DNA from: Acridotheres tristis
Lineage: Eukaryota; Chordata; Aves; Passeriformes; Sturnidae
NCBI GenBank assembly: GCA_037013685.1
Contig: CM072888.1
Coordinates: 14,202,216-14,266,215 of the forward strand
Length of the DNA stretch: 64,000 bases
Reading direction: 5' to 3'
Shown: positions 13,071-26,800 of the stretch, one piece after another
Layout: each line of letters starts with the position of its first letter
Numbering within the stretch: the stretch's first letter is position 1
Notes under the pieces: model-generated
What the model was told of the DNA's origin: nothing
The model's input: only the letters and a program-made list of their open reading frames with translations
The model's database searches: none
Position numbers and translations under genes: made by a program

Positions 13071-13121
13071 TTCACAAAATCCTATAATCATTAAGGTTGG
13101 GAAAAACCTCCAAAGCCCTCC
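13071..13121 (-). mobile_element. CR1-like LINE scrap, inverted
   Basis: The segment TTCACAAAATCCTATAATCA followed by TTAAGGTTGGGAAAAACCTCC resembles the reverse complement of a CR1 3' end (ATTCTATGATTCTGTGA tail with the AACC..CCTTCC region). It is diverged, so the subfamily is unclear. Confidence 0.6.
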
Positions 13122-13149
13122 TTTTGTTATTAATTAATTTATTAAGACA

Positions 13150-13385
13150 TGTTTTTATTATCTTTCACGGGAAGGGCCAGATTGACTTGCTGCTGAGCTT
13201 TCACCTTTCTGATTTTCTCTCTATATGACCTAATGACGTCCTTGTACTTTTCCTCAGTTGCCTGCCCCTTCTCCCAAAGGTCATAAATTCTTTTGCTTCC
13301 CTGAGTTCACCAAAAGCTCCCTGGTTAACCAGGCCAGTCTCCTTCCCCATCTTCACACTGTTACTATCCTGTGGCTAGTCTGTTA
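13150..13385. repeat. Possible old interspersed repeat, family not identified
   Basis: This stretch contains phrases I associate with a dispersed bird repeat, such as TTGCCTGCCCCTTCTCCCAA, AGGTCATAAATTCT, AAAGCTCCCTGGTTAACCAG and GCCAGTCTCCTTCCCC. I cannot name the family or its borders from sequence alone. It directly follows the CR1-like scrap, so both may belong to one inserted or composite element. Confidence 0.35.
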
Positions 13386-16300
13386 AAACTAACTGCACTC
13401 AACTTTTTTATTTGCCATTAAGCCCAAGTCACATGAGTGTTGTCATTAATTTTTTCTGTCACCTAATCAATAGCTTGTCAAAATCCAGGCTTTTATTTGG
13501 TGGTCAAGACTTTAAGAATCCTCCACATTTAGACAGCCAATAGAGAATGGATGGGATATGGTTTTGCACTGTTCAGAAAATCTGTTTCCCACTGAACATT
13601 TTTAGTTTCTTGGGCTAGTGTAAGAGAGGAACTGAGACAACTCAATAGTAGTGACCAGATATAAATAAAAAGATCACCCAAAACTGTCACTGGCAGCTGA
13701 GAGGTCAGGACTCAAATGTCTTGTGGGAATGTTTCCTAACTGGCCACAAGCTTGCATGGTTCAAAGCTTGCTCTTGGCACTGCCAAATGACCAGGGACTA
13801 CCTCCTCCCATGTCATCTGCCAGTTCATGACAGGCCAAAAACTCAGAAGAAATCCCTTAGCTCTGCAACTCTTTCTAGAAACCTCAAAAAGCCAGGCTAT
13901 TTACCTGTGCCTCCTGTGAGATCTGCTGTCTGTACCCATGTTGACATTGAATTCACTGTGCAAACACTGAAAGCCAGAGAACTTCCACCCCAGCAGAAAT
14001 GCACATACCTGCTCTCCTCTTGCTCTACTTCTGCACAGGGCAGACTGCTTGTTGTAACAAGGTGCAGTGTCATATCAAACTCAAATCAATTATCTTGCTT
14101 CCAGTGTAAGACTGCCAAGTCCCTCACATTATCTCATCACAAGCTTTCTGAAAGGGACTTTCTGAAGACTCTTTTCTTGCAAACAAAAAGGAAAAAGCAC
14201 TTACCCAAGAACACAGTTAATATCGTCAGTCAAGCCAGGAGAAATCTGACATCTTACACCATCCCAAGGATGCATTCAACTTGAATTCTGTTGCTATCCT
14301 TGTTTACTCTTTCCTTCCTGGCTGTAAAGAGGACAGCCAGCAAAGCAAGCTACCCTCAAGGAAAGGAAGCCTCCCACCTTTTTCAAAGGTCTTTGAAGAT
14401 CTCCCAGCAAGGTGAGAGAACGCAGGGCAAACTTGCAGCCACAGACAGAGACTGCTGCTAAGTGCAGGGAAGAAGTCTCACCCTCTCTCTCTCTGACTCC
14501 AGCAGGCAATCTGGGGCACTGGGCAGAGGCAAGAGAAGCCAGCAGCCTATCCTCACACCATCCATCTGCCCAGGCAAATATATCTTGTGGAGTTCTTGGC
14601 AATTAGCACAGTTTCTCTTGCTAATGGAAAATAAAACATGTTCCAAAGCCCATCCAGTCTACAGCTCATTACACAGAAAACCTGAGATTGGCAATAAAAC
14701 TCTTCAGGAATGGAGAGACAGGAGTTTGAGACTCTAATCAAGGACCTATTGGAGGGTCCTGAAACTAACTCTTTCTTATCAGCAAACTCAGTATGGCTGT
14801 GCCCTGACAAAGCCTGCAGGTTGTTTTGGACATGAGAGGTGTCAGAAAACAGATTAATGCATCCTCTTTATCTCAGGCTGGCCATGAAGACTGGCTAGCA
14901 AAAAAGCAACTGGGTTTTTTTTTCTTAATTTATAAGGCAGGGGAGGTAACCTCGAGGTACTTCAGTTGAAAATGTGATTCGTTTTTCCTGATAATGATCA
15001 AACAGAACACTAATTCAAACCCACATCCCCAAAAGGTGAGCAGCAGCCAGCTATACCAACTGCTCAGGGCACCTGCTGCCAATGATCTACCCTCTCCCTT
15101 GCACAAATAATGTCAGAAGATGAAGATTTTCTTTAGGTAATTTCCCTCCCGCATCCCCTGCCTGCACATCCTGGTTTGTCTGTGCTCATATCACATACAC
15201 CTTCAACTATTCAGGATCTCTTTAATTCAAAACATGAATTTACATAATTACACTAAATACCACAGTGCAGCAACTTTTTAAACACGTCAAAAAAATTTTC
15301 ATTTTTTGCAGGAAAAAAACTGTAGACAACTCATGTCAGCAGCCAGATTAAAACAAACCAGACTTTCTGAACAAAAGGTGCTCTTTCTAAAGAGCTGGGC
15401 TCATTCATTACCTTCAGATTTAATGGACTGCAGATTCCTCAGCTTTTGGGAAATACAATTTGACAGTTTGTAGAGGAAGATTGATTTTATTTATAAACAT
15501 CTATAAATAAAGGCTTCATACTGTGGCATCAGCCAGTCAGATGCATGATATAACTTCAGCATCTCTTGAAGAGAAACAGCCAGGATTTTGGGCAAGTGAC
15601 TACAGTGTGGATTTTCTAACTCCAGATGAAAAATGCATTTTCCCTCATCTTGCACTGGTGAAGAGGGCTGCACCTGTGAGGTACCTCTGCCAGCACTGCC
15701 CTATCAGCTAAAAAGGAGTCTGTCAGCCTTTGCCAAACAAGCCACAAGACAGGGATGCAAAGACACAGAGTGAAAAGAAATGAAAGAGAAGTGCTTTGCA
15801 AAAGTGGGACTTTGCCCTTAGTAATTAAAGGTAGCATGGATTTCACCCCAGCTCTAGCAGCTCTCCATCTACAGGGAGAAATAAGAAAAAGGAGAACAAT
15901 ACACAATACAATTCACTGTGTGATTATACAATACACCTTCATAAGAATCTGAAAGTATGAGCAGAAGGCAGCTTTGAGGAATGGATAGTTTTAGCAAGGC
16001 CATACTACATAAACAAAAGATACCTAGAGGGAAAAAAAAGTGTTTGAGATGATCCAAATGAATTTTAATCTCTTTGGGCTATAGAAAACAAGTTTCCTGA
16101 CTAAGATAATGCCTTGAACGACTTAACCACAAACAGGCCTCTTCAAAAAAGTTATGCCCTTAAAGCTATTTACACAACAGCTGGGACTCCTCATTTTCCC
16201 AGCCCTGCTTCTTCTCCGGCAACAAAACTTTTTACAACCTCAGTAGCTCTTGCCCGTTGCAAAGCAGTGAAAAAATCCCTGCCAGAAAGAGTCAGAAATG

Positions 16301-19300
16301 CAGAACCATGAAGGAAATGAGACCTGAGACAATTGATTCAGGACTCTGCTCACCATTTTTTTTCCCCTGGTTCTGAGTAGCCCAATACACTTCCGAAGGA
16401 CCATGGAGCAGTTTGAGACATTGAGAAAGGGGGAAAAAAACATGGTAACAAGTGGTTGTTCTTTTTACCTCAGCTGTAAATCTGAGCAAAACACCCAGGG
16501 CACAGCATCAATTCCAAACAAGTGCAGGCAGATATACAATGTGCTGCTTGCCCTGATCAAGCCACAGAGCAGCACAAAAAAAAATAAGGCTCTCTAGCAA
16601 GACATAAAAATACTCAAATCCATTGTAAGCAGGAGTTCAGTTTTAAGGAGGTCTAAACTCTTCTAACTCCAGAAAAATAACACTGCTATCTAGACAGAGT
16701 AAGACCACCCATAGTCTCAAACAGAATTCTTACAGCAGATGCAAATTTCAGATGGCAATGTGAGCATTTTTAAGGAGCAGTGTGGTGCAAGAAGGCTAAA
16801 GACTGGGGAAAACATATTTAAATCAGCTAAAACAGAACCTATGATAGGGGCAACATGACAGTTATATCCTGGTGAGTTTTTAGGGAGGAATAAAGAGGAA
16901 GCACAACTATCCCCATGTGAACCATCTAGGAATTTTATGATAGGCAATCTAATCACCAGTGCCATGATTGCTTTGCTCTAGTCCAGCCAATCCAGTGATG
17001 AGCCACAAAATCTATGGGTTGCTTCATGCCATGCTTGGTGCTTTAATCCTGTATGTTTTGACAGGTTTGTACAAGGAAAGTTGAGGACTAACAGCAACTC
17101 CCCGAGCTCCTGGAAAGGATTCATACCACGAAGAGCCACAAAACCATCTGATGCCAGAAAATACAAACCACACAGACCTTGAAACCTCCCTTTCTGCCAC
17201 AAGAACTCAAGCATGCTCCAGACCAGGAGCATGAACCGACACACTCTAGAGAGATCATTTGTCTCTTTTTTTATAGGATGCTTCAGTCGGGTCTCTCTTG
17301 AGTTCCCTAGTAGGGAAGGCAGATGTAGTCAATGCTGAAACTATGTCTCCATTAGCATTTGCCATAAATCATTTGGCCTCAATCACAAGAAGGGCTTTTT
17401 GTCTCTCCCAGAAAGTGTACTCTTTTTCCTATGTGGCACTGCTTTACTACATCAGGCTGACTTCATCATCTGGAAGAATGAAAGCAGGATGCCCAGTCAA
17501 ATACCAAACATCACTCCAAACCACTGACATTTACAATTCAATCTCTGATCAACGAGTTTCAGTTGTGAAAACTCAACTGTGGTTCAAAAAAACCAAACCA
17601 AAACACACATACGCAGGGGAAAAAAAAAGTCAACCAAACTTCAAAAACTCGGAATCCACCAGAAGATAGTTAAAGAGATGAATTAACAAAACAAGAACAA
17701 AACAAAACACTCCATAATTCAGCACAAACAACAAACTAGACAAAGGCAGGGAACACGGACATTGCTTTTTCAAAGCAGTGACTATTATGACTGGTACCTC
17801 TGAGAATGAAACAGAGCAAGCTCTCCAGTGTTTTGACCTCCACAAGGTCATGTGCACAAGTCAGTGACTGTAAGAGCCAAGCCGGCATTCCCAGTGCCCA
17901 CAACAATAGATCCAATTACTTCAACCAACAAGCATTAAAAAGCAAATGCAGCACATAAAGCTCACATTGCTCTGTTAATTCAAATACACATATCCATAGA
18001 CATGAAGATGAGAGAACAGCACCATTGCCATCTCTGGATGCTGTACATGCTCTCCTTAACTTTCCTTACACATTTTGCCTTCCACATTTCTTTCCCTGGT
18101 GTTTCCCTGTTTGGAGACTCTTCACCCAAACTCAAACCATAATGAGATGGAATAAATGGATTCAATACCTATTTGCTTTGTGAATGTCATTCTTCCCGCC
18201 ATTATTCAATGCAATTCATCAGACTTGCTAAGGCAAAATACCATTTTGTTCTTCTTTTAATTGCAGATGCATAGATCTCAGTGCTTAGTGAAAAAATAAA
18301 TTTGTTTCCTACATAGTACTTTTGAATTTGCTGAAAAACCTAGCAGGTCAAATAATTCATTTTGAGAAGAAACAAAATCCTTCAGTAAGTACACTGCTGA
18401 AGTAAAAGAGTTCAAAGGGTATCAACAGCATTTTATAAAAGGCAAATTGAAATAAAAATCTACAAGATCCAACAATAGCTACCAAATACCCCATCCCCAA
18501 GGTCATTTGAGGAACAGCTGGGACCAAATCTCAACAAAAACCCCTTCACAAGTATCAGCACCCTCTACCCTGTCCCACTGGGTGGGGATGGGGTTTGCTT
18601 GCCTCCCTGGGAGGCCTAAGGCCATCACCAAACCTGGCAGCTTTGTGGGCTCCCATCCTTGTACCCCAGCTCCTGCACTGCCAGGTATGACTGCCACCAA
18701 AATCCTCCACCACCTCTCTGTTCTCCTCAGGCAGACAGAGCTCTGCTCAGTGGCTTCCAAGGGGCAGAGGAGCTGTGCTGACCTGAAAGGTGAGCTGGAT
18801 ATTGCAGTTTAATGTGGCTGCTAATCAGGAGGCTTTTCATGCCTACTTAGTAAATGTCCCTATTTACTTTAAATAAAACTGTTTGAAGAGCCAAAACAAA
18901 AATACCTATCCAGAGTATAGCAGACAAACCTAACTGTGAAAGTGATACTGCTGCAGAAAAATATGATGCAGCCCATTTTGCAAGGTTGCTAAATTATGTA
19001 TTAGTAAGAGTGGCACATAGTGGCCTATTAATACATCTAGAGCCCTTTGTTGCCGTATTATCAATAACAAACCTTCTCCACTATTTTGGGAAATGACCTT
19101 TCTCCACAGCATGGTGTAGCACGAGCCAGGAACCTCCTGAGCTGTAATTCCAGCTGCACCATTGACTTGCTGCATGGTGAGGGAAAGTTGCTTTAACCTC
19201 CCAGGTGCTGTTTCTTTTTCTGTAAGGCTGTAGCGACACTGGCCTCCCTCTGAGCTCTGTGGAGTGCCTCACTAAGTTCAAACATTTGAGCAGAACTTTG

Positions 19301-19704
19301 GGGATGCAAAATGCCAGAGCAGTGTGACACATTGCTGTAGCTGCTTAAGGATATTAACAGAGCAGAAATTCAGCTGCAGCTGGACCAACATATTGTGCAG
19401 AGCTACAAGATTCCCTTTTCACAGGTGAGAATTTATAGCCACCAGCTTTAGGCTACAAATCACCACCCAGTAACTTGTCAGTGTTTTCAAGCCAGAGTTT
19501 CTTTCTCAAGTCACAAGAAAGAAGATCTCAGTGCTTGGTCCCACCTACACGGCAGCAGAATTCAGGGTAATGTTAACAACCCACATAACGGTAAAGGATA
19601 CACCTAAAATAACAACGTACAGAGACCACAGGATAAGAATTACTGGGACGAGAGGAACACGCAGCAGATACTCAGTTTAGGCAGCCTGGGACATTTCAAA
19701 TGTC

Positions 19705-19726
19705 AAAAAAAAAAAAAAAAAAAAAA
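19705..19726 (+). repeat. Poly(A) run of 22
   Basis: A pure A22 tract. It is directly preceded by a short perfect inverted repeat, GACATTT-C-AAATGTC, at 19690-19704. No retrocopied gene is recognisable upstream, so a retrotransposition tail is possible but unproven. Confidence 0.9.
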
Positions 19727-20605
19727 GGTTGGGTTATAGGAAGTTTCAGAGATTAAAAAAAGAGAGCAGAGAGAGCGGAGACTGTAACAACACCAGCTCT
19801 TTCTCTCTCTAAATAAATAAAAGTCATGACTAAATGAAGTCATTCTGAAAACATGAACTATTTCATGTGCATATTTCATTTGCTTTGGCAGAATATTCCA
19901 AGGATTAACCCCCTCAAGCAGCAGGAACAGGTGGAAAACACAAAATACAGGAATGTGCATAACCACCCAGTAAAACTATAGGAAAGCTATATTCCCAACT
20001 TAGAAAGAAACAGTCACATAACTCTTTTCCAAGGGGCAGAGATCAATTTGTTTCCAACACTTCACTTCTCTCCTGTGTTATTACAAAAGATACCATCAGT
20101 ATTTGAGAGTTGTCTAATAACCCTCTTTAATATTTTAACCAACAGTTTCCAAACAAAATTTACTTTGTGTCTTGAAACCTATTCTGCTAGAGGAAATTCC
20201 ATTTCAATCCTATTGTAATAGACAGCACAACTCAAATTCCTGAATCTGCATCCCTAGTTCTTCAGAAATGAAGAGAGTTTGACAGCCTGGAAGATTCAAC
20301 CTGAAAGCCACAGCACCACACCCATATTTACATGAGGAAGTTCCCAGGGTGAGCACTATCCTTCCATCAGGATGATCCTCAAATGCCCTTTAAAAATTCC
20401 TTAACTATTATTTAAAAGCCGTTAGTTTTACAGACAGAGAGAAATAAGTTTGGCATGGAAGTTTAAGCATGACACGATCCAAGTTTATAAGGATTAAATT
20501 ACAGGAGCTATTGAAATCTATGTTTGAATTTAATATGTCTCTACCGACAGATTTCATTTACTCATCCTAATTAACAGTGCCCAGAGACTTTTTTCACCTC
20601 CTTTA

Positions 20606-20890
20606 GCCCGAACACGGCCAAATGTCAGCCCTGAGGTGGGGCACAGGCATCCCTGAGGCAGCGGAGGTGCCGAGCGCTGCCATACAGCACCATCTAAGGG
20701 CTCTCCATAAGTACTGCCGAGGGGACGGATGGAATGAGTCAAACCTATGGATCGGCTCCTGGATGCTCCCAGGCACACACCGGGGTCACCGCAGCAAAAC
20801 TCTCTGAGCAACTGCTTCCTCTCCAAGTCCACGGATTCATCAGGAATCATCTGGAAAACAAAGTTACCAAGAAGCTGCCCGAGGAATGAT
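20606..20890. promoter_or_regulatory. CpG-denser patch in the gene desert (putative)
   Basis: About eleven or twelve CpG dinucleotides fall in under 300 bp, while the flanking kilobases have very few. Contents include GCGGAGGTGCCGAGCGCTGCC. No splice site, TATA box or conserved reading frame is evident. It could be a distal regulatory element or a decayed mobile element. Confidence 0.3.
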
Positions 20891-23800
20891 TTTCAGAATA
20901 ACAAGATTTACCTCTGTCATTAGCAGCAATTTGTTTCTCTCTGTAGCAATCTCTTGGCAGGCAGACAAGGTGGTTTATTACAAGCACTCTAGATTAAGCA
21001 CAGAAGAAAATGTTATGGCTTCTAGATTTAGAAATGGAAAAATAAGAGTAGCTTTAATTCTATCCAGCTTGTATAGTATTTAAATCTCTATTTCATTTTT
21101 CTTCATAATTTATAAAAATCTTGCTCATGAAAATGTCTTCTTCTGGAGTAGTTTTGTGACGTAATCTACATAAGGAAATACACACTAACCTGAGGATCCA
21201 CTTATCCAGCCTTAATATCAAGGAACACTCAATAAAGAAAAAAAAATTATGAAAGCAAAAGTATTCAAACTGTCCCACAGAAATGCCCTTGCATGTTAGA
21301 TGTTCACTAAGGTTCAGTGTTCAAAAATGTTAGATGAGAGCTATTCAGACTAGACTAATTTACAGGATCTGTGCCTGTCTCCACAGCAATGTTTTCTGAG
21401 ATGAAAGAATTGGCAGTGGGCCAAACAAGATTATTTTAATTATCCCAGTTTCCCTCTGAAATTTCCTGTCTCACTGCATATGAAGTTTACCACCCCCAAA
21501 ATGGAAAGCTGACCTGCCTAGCAGGACAAACCTCAGGCAGCCTTTATTCTAGGACCTTACTCCATCACGTGTAGGCACATGCTTCACTGCTGACCTCTCC
21601 TGACCTCAGGGTGTGGAGAAGCAGCAGCATTTCTAACACGGAAGGAATTGTGTGTGTGGTGAAAATGAGTCTGGAGCAGTGTCTCCAGCTAAACTGAAAG
21701 ACATGTGCATCGTGCAAGACGTGAAACTGGGACTTTCAACACATCATAATTCAAAATAACTGTTTAATGTCAGTACAGAAATAAAGCATTCAGTGGCTTT
21801 TAGTCATACTAGTGCTGTACAGTGGCCATGCTCTGCTCCATTGCTGCAGGTGTGGAAATGACAGTACTAAAGAGTCCCACATTAAAGACTCCTTCATTTC
21901 TAAGAAGGTCATATTATAATGGACAGTCAAAAGGAAAAGTGAAGGACAACAATATTTGAAGTGAAGTCTGAAACATTAACTTTCAAATCTAATCAGTTTC
22001 TATTGGCATTGCACACAAAAAGAACCAGTCAGGTTATAAGTGCTGCATCGTAGCACTCAAACAACAAAAAAGGGTTTTTTTACTTTTACTGAAACTGTTT
22101 CTAAAAGCTTATTGATCTTGACCTATTTCTAGTTCCCTACTTCTCCTGTAAATCAGAAGTTAAGAACACGAGTTCAGCCTCTTGTTTTGAGTCCTGCAGA
22201 TATCAGATATTAGCAGCTGTTGTTCAGTGAAGACGGACAAATTATAATCACAGCTCAAAATAAGAAATCCTGTTTGGGTGAACACAGTTTGCTCTGTTCA
22301 TCAAACAAGAGCATGAAATGTCATTCCTCTCATCCTCAGATGGCAGTCAGGATTTCCAGGTAGATAATTTTGTTAAGATTCATGCAATATAAAAAAAAAC
22401 AAACAACAATATTTTCAACATAATTTCCATTCCCATTTGCTAAGTATTTTTCTTGATTGAGCTCTGCCAGACACCATGCACTTGCCATGCTTTTGACATG
22501 GCATGTAGGGCAGAAGCCAGTTTCTTATGCAGCTGTCTGTTCTGGAATGAATATCTGATCTATCTGATCTCAATTATGCAATTACAGCAATATTAGTCCT
22601 CTCCATTAATTTTACAAGATTGGAACAGCAGAGTTTCTCTTTAAACTCCAGAAGAGGAGGGACACCAGAGCATAACAGGCTTGTGAAACACATGCTGACC
22701 TTTTAACACATTGACCTGTAGTGCTCTGAAAAGCTACCAATGAATAGAGGGGAGAAGTCAGTGCTGGAGGGTGACAGGGGGGAAAGGAGAAAACCACCAC
22801 ACCGACAAGGCATTATTTTCCACCTAGTCTCCACGAGCATAAAGGTGTCTCAGGATAACATTTCTGGCAGAAAAAGTATACAAATAGCTGTTTTACACTC
22901 AGATCTAGGTGTAAAAGACAAGCATTTGAGCAACAGTAAAAGCTCCTGGTCTAAGCCTCTGATGTTGTACGGCATAATAATTGTTGCAGCTTCTGTTGTC
23001 ACTAAAGAGCCTTTGTCCAGTCAGACTAACAATTTACAGTTTAGAGTTAAGGTGAAACAAGCAACTTACTCTTTGCTCTTATTTTGCAGGCTTTGCCAGA
23101 TTTGATCAGATAAAGGCACGCTTTCAGTGCAGACCCTCAATCATTTTCAACCACGTTCAATACCCCTTCTGGTTCAGTTTGTGAAATCCCTTCTAAAAGA
23201 TGTAAACCAGGAAATTCTTAGTGCCCTGATTTCCTCTATGGATTATTTTGCCTACTTTGAAATACTAGGAAAGCTTCTCTAAATAAGAATAGACCTTACT
23301 GTGATGGCTGAAGTCTTTCTCCTTCCATGAGAGGAGGGTCTGACATCACAGTCTGGGAACCAGCTTTGATCCTTTTCCTGAAAAGAGGCAGGATACATCT
23401 TAGTATAGTTACCTGTCCCTGTATTTCCCATCCTCCACATCTTCCTAGGATAGTGCCTGCTTTCTTCTAAGACTTGATGAGAGAAAAGAGGAGTAAAGGG
23501 CAAAGGTAACCAAGAGGTCAAGAAGAGATGCTTTCCCTGCGACGCTGCTAACAAGGCACAGCACAGGAGTTTCACACGGCTTCAGAAACCCTTGTTCTCC
23601 GCTGGTGAGCTCCGTCCAAGCCCGGGTTCACCGAGGTTACAGCAAAAGAAAAGGTTGTACTTTTGTTGATCAACGCTGCTAAGCAACAAGTCATAAAAAC
23701 CAACATCACCCTTGTCTTCTGCTGGTTGCAATTAGAGAACTACAAACAGGATCACAGATTCAGGGCCGGGAGAAAACCTTTAGCAGTGTGAGTGTGCACT

Positions 23801-26800
23801 GCTCCCAGCCACACAGCTCATGCAGCAACTTCTCATTAGACACACATTCTGCATCCCCAGCCATTGCAGCCTGCACAGGGCAGGTCAGCCCAGGCCTCTG
23901 AAGCTGTAATAGCCTTTGGCTTCTCATAGGTTGTAATCTCGAGGTTGTAGTGGTCACTTTCAATTGAAGAAATAAAGCAGAAGTGTTGTCAGTCCCCGAT
24001 TAACTCCATGAATATCTGAGTCATGTTAAAAGGTGCCTAACTAAAGCTTTTATAGGCACTCTACCCGTGGAAGAGAGGTAAGAGGAAATTAAGACAGAGT
24101 AACACAGAGCAGGAACTCACTTTGCCACGGTATTTTCAGGAAACATACAGGAATTTTATAATGCATTCTGAAAGGTGACGCTTTTAACTTGTTACAAGTA
24201 ACTTGTTACAATTTTTTACTCAAACTACAAGAACTTCTAACTATTCTCCACTTAGAGCACAATTACAAACAAACCCACCTAGTGCCAAAGGACAAGTGTC
24301 ACGTGGTCCCATGCAACAAACAACTCCAAAAGACAGGAACGGGAGTTGAATTTATGATTTTTGTAAGCCTCACACAGCAAACAGTGGCAGTCACATCAGT
24401 TTCTGTGGCTTCACAGTGAATTATCCAAGATAATTCTTATGCTCCTACAGGAGGAAAAATAGAGAAAAACAGGCATTCTTCTTGCTGCTCCATAATGTGC
24501 CTTCTCCATACATTGTCATGAATGCCAGCTCCTCTTTTCCTTCCTTGTTCGTCAGCTGAACCATTCCTTAATATGACAGGAGGGAACAGAGTATGCCTGT
24601 CATCCTTCCATTCTAAGTATTGCTTATGAGTTTTCAATTTTGAAACTTTTATTCTCAATTTAAAAATGCTGGCAATGTTCCATTATGAGGGTGGGTAGGT
24701 TACTTTTAAATAAACTGTAAGGAATATGACTGTGGAGTAGCTGAACTTTTTGAAAGAGGAATCCTATTGCTAGTCAGTCTGTGATTGTCCAGATCTTCAG
24801 GGGAACACACTAATGTTTCCTTAAATATATTCTTTATCAACTTTTGTTCAATCTTTCATTAAATTATAAATGTTTTAGAACAGTCCAGCAGGAATAGTTA
24901 CAGAAGCACTAAGCTCTGTGAAAATGTTTTTCTCATTTTAAGTCTTGGAGTATGTTACTTATTGACTGTGCATCCAAGGGGGAGCAACAGAGCACCATGA
25001 GAAAGGAAAATAAAGGGGAAATAAAGATGTTTGCACCAGTACAGAGCAAGCCAGTAATTGAATCTTGCCACATTACAAAATAAAACTTTAGAAAGGGAAC
25101 TGTGTATAGTTAAAAAAAAAAAAAATCCTTTCATTTTACTCAACTCCCATGCCCCAAAATCTCAAATAGCCAACACATTTCAGATTCACAAATGAGCAAT
25201 ATATGTGAGGAGAATACAGTGGCTGAACCAGTATGCACAACAGGAAGTAATGCATTTACAGAAGGCAGACTAGGTATCAAAGGAAAGTTTTTTATTACTT
25301 AAAGCAGGACATTACAACAGAACAGTAGTCAAGAAGGGGTCACTGGGTCCTGTCACTGAAAACAGAGAGATTAGATATGAAAGGAATAAGTCACACGAAG
25401 AGCATGAACTTGCTAAGAGCATTTTTTCCACCTTAAGTAACGTGGCTGTAAATATATGTGGGGCTCAGAGTAAAGACTATTGAACTGTAACCCCTACACT
25501 CTCTGACCTGTTTCAGAGTCCTGGGTAAATCACTTGATCTCACCACACTTGTTTTTTCCACCAGCAATATCTATTACACAGGGACCTGGGGAAAAGTTTC
25601 ACACTTACAGACAACTGCAAGACTTTGTAAGAAACGTCTTTGTGTATCTAAACCTTACCTCCCATATTCATTTGTCTAACAGTTTGTCATACCTCCAGCT
25701 ACAAATTTCATCTTGCTATTGGCTTCTCATGAAGTTATATTATTGTCTCAAACTATTCTGCAATGGCTGTGGGTTTAAGTGTTAACATGAGAGCAGCTTG
25801 ACAACTCCAGAAACTAAGAATATGTCAACATCCTACTCAACAGATTTGTTTACTATCTTTCTTCAGAAGCCTGTTTACTCGAATAACAGTATTTTAATGC
25901 ATTTTAGCCGAGTTAATCCCACAGAGATAAAAATGATGAGCTGGAAACGTTCTTCCCTATCTTGGGACACAGTGGATTGTTTACAGAGTTGTAGCCAACC
26001 AGCTGAAGCTCTGCAGCCCTTCTGAAGACAATGCATCAGCCCGGCCCATGAGAACACTGCACAATTAATTGAACAGCAGTTGACTCCAAAATGTATCACA
26101 GAAACATTCTACAGGCTGTAAAACAAACTATTTCATTACAACGTGGAAGGCTCAGTTCACAGTTTGCACAGGGCAGCTTTTCAGTTTGGTAGGGGAATCA
26201 CTGAAAAACAAAACAGGGACCCTCATTTACTGTTTCATTTTCAAAGACTCCTCTCAATATAAGGATATTTCTCCATCTACTGAAGCATGAGGCATGACTG
26301 AACACATAAAGAAGGCAAATCAGATTTTCACTTAACGTTCTGCTTTAAGAGGAAAATGCCTGCTTAAGCCATTGCACTTCTGCTAAGAGTTCATTTGTAA
26401 ATTAACAATACTATAAAAGAAGCAACAAAATGAGAAAATAATGACAGCCCATAGCTTGAGTGGATCAGCAGACCTGCATCTAGAAAACAAATACTGAAGA
26501 AGCTGTAAAACATATTCTGCTTGAGAAGGTGTCATTGAAACAAAGCTACAGGCTCTGTTTTACTTGCTTGGCAGCTCCTGTATAAGAGACAAGGAAAAAA
26601 GCAGTCCCTGACAGAAGAAGTAATGACCATAATAAAAGTTTGATCTAACAGATAAACACAAATGGGGTCACCTCAAAAACTGCCACCCAAAACAAAGGTG
26701 TTCTCAAAAAGTTGAGAACACACTAGTTAAAATGCTGATGTTCTCATTAATTAATTTCCCACCTGGCTGTCATTTCTTCTACAAGATACCGTGAAATACA

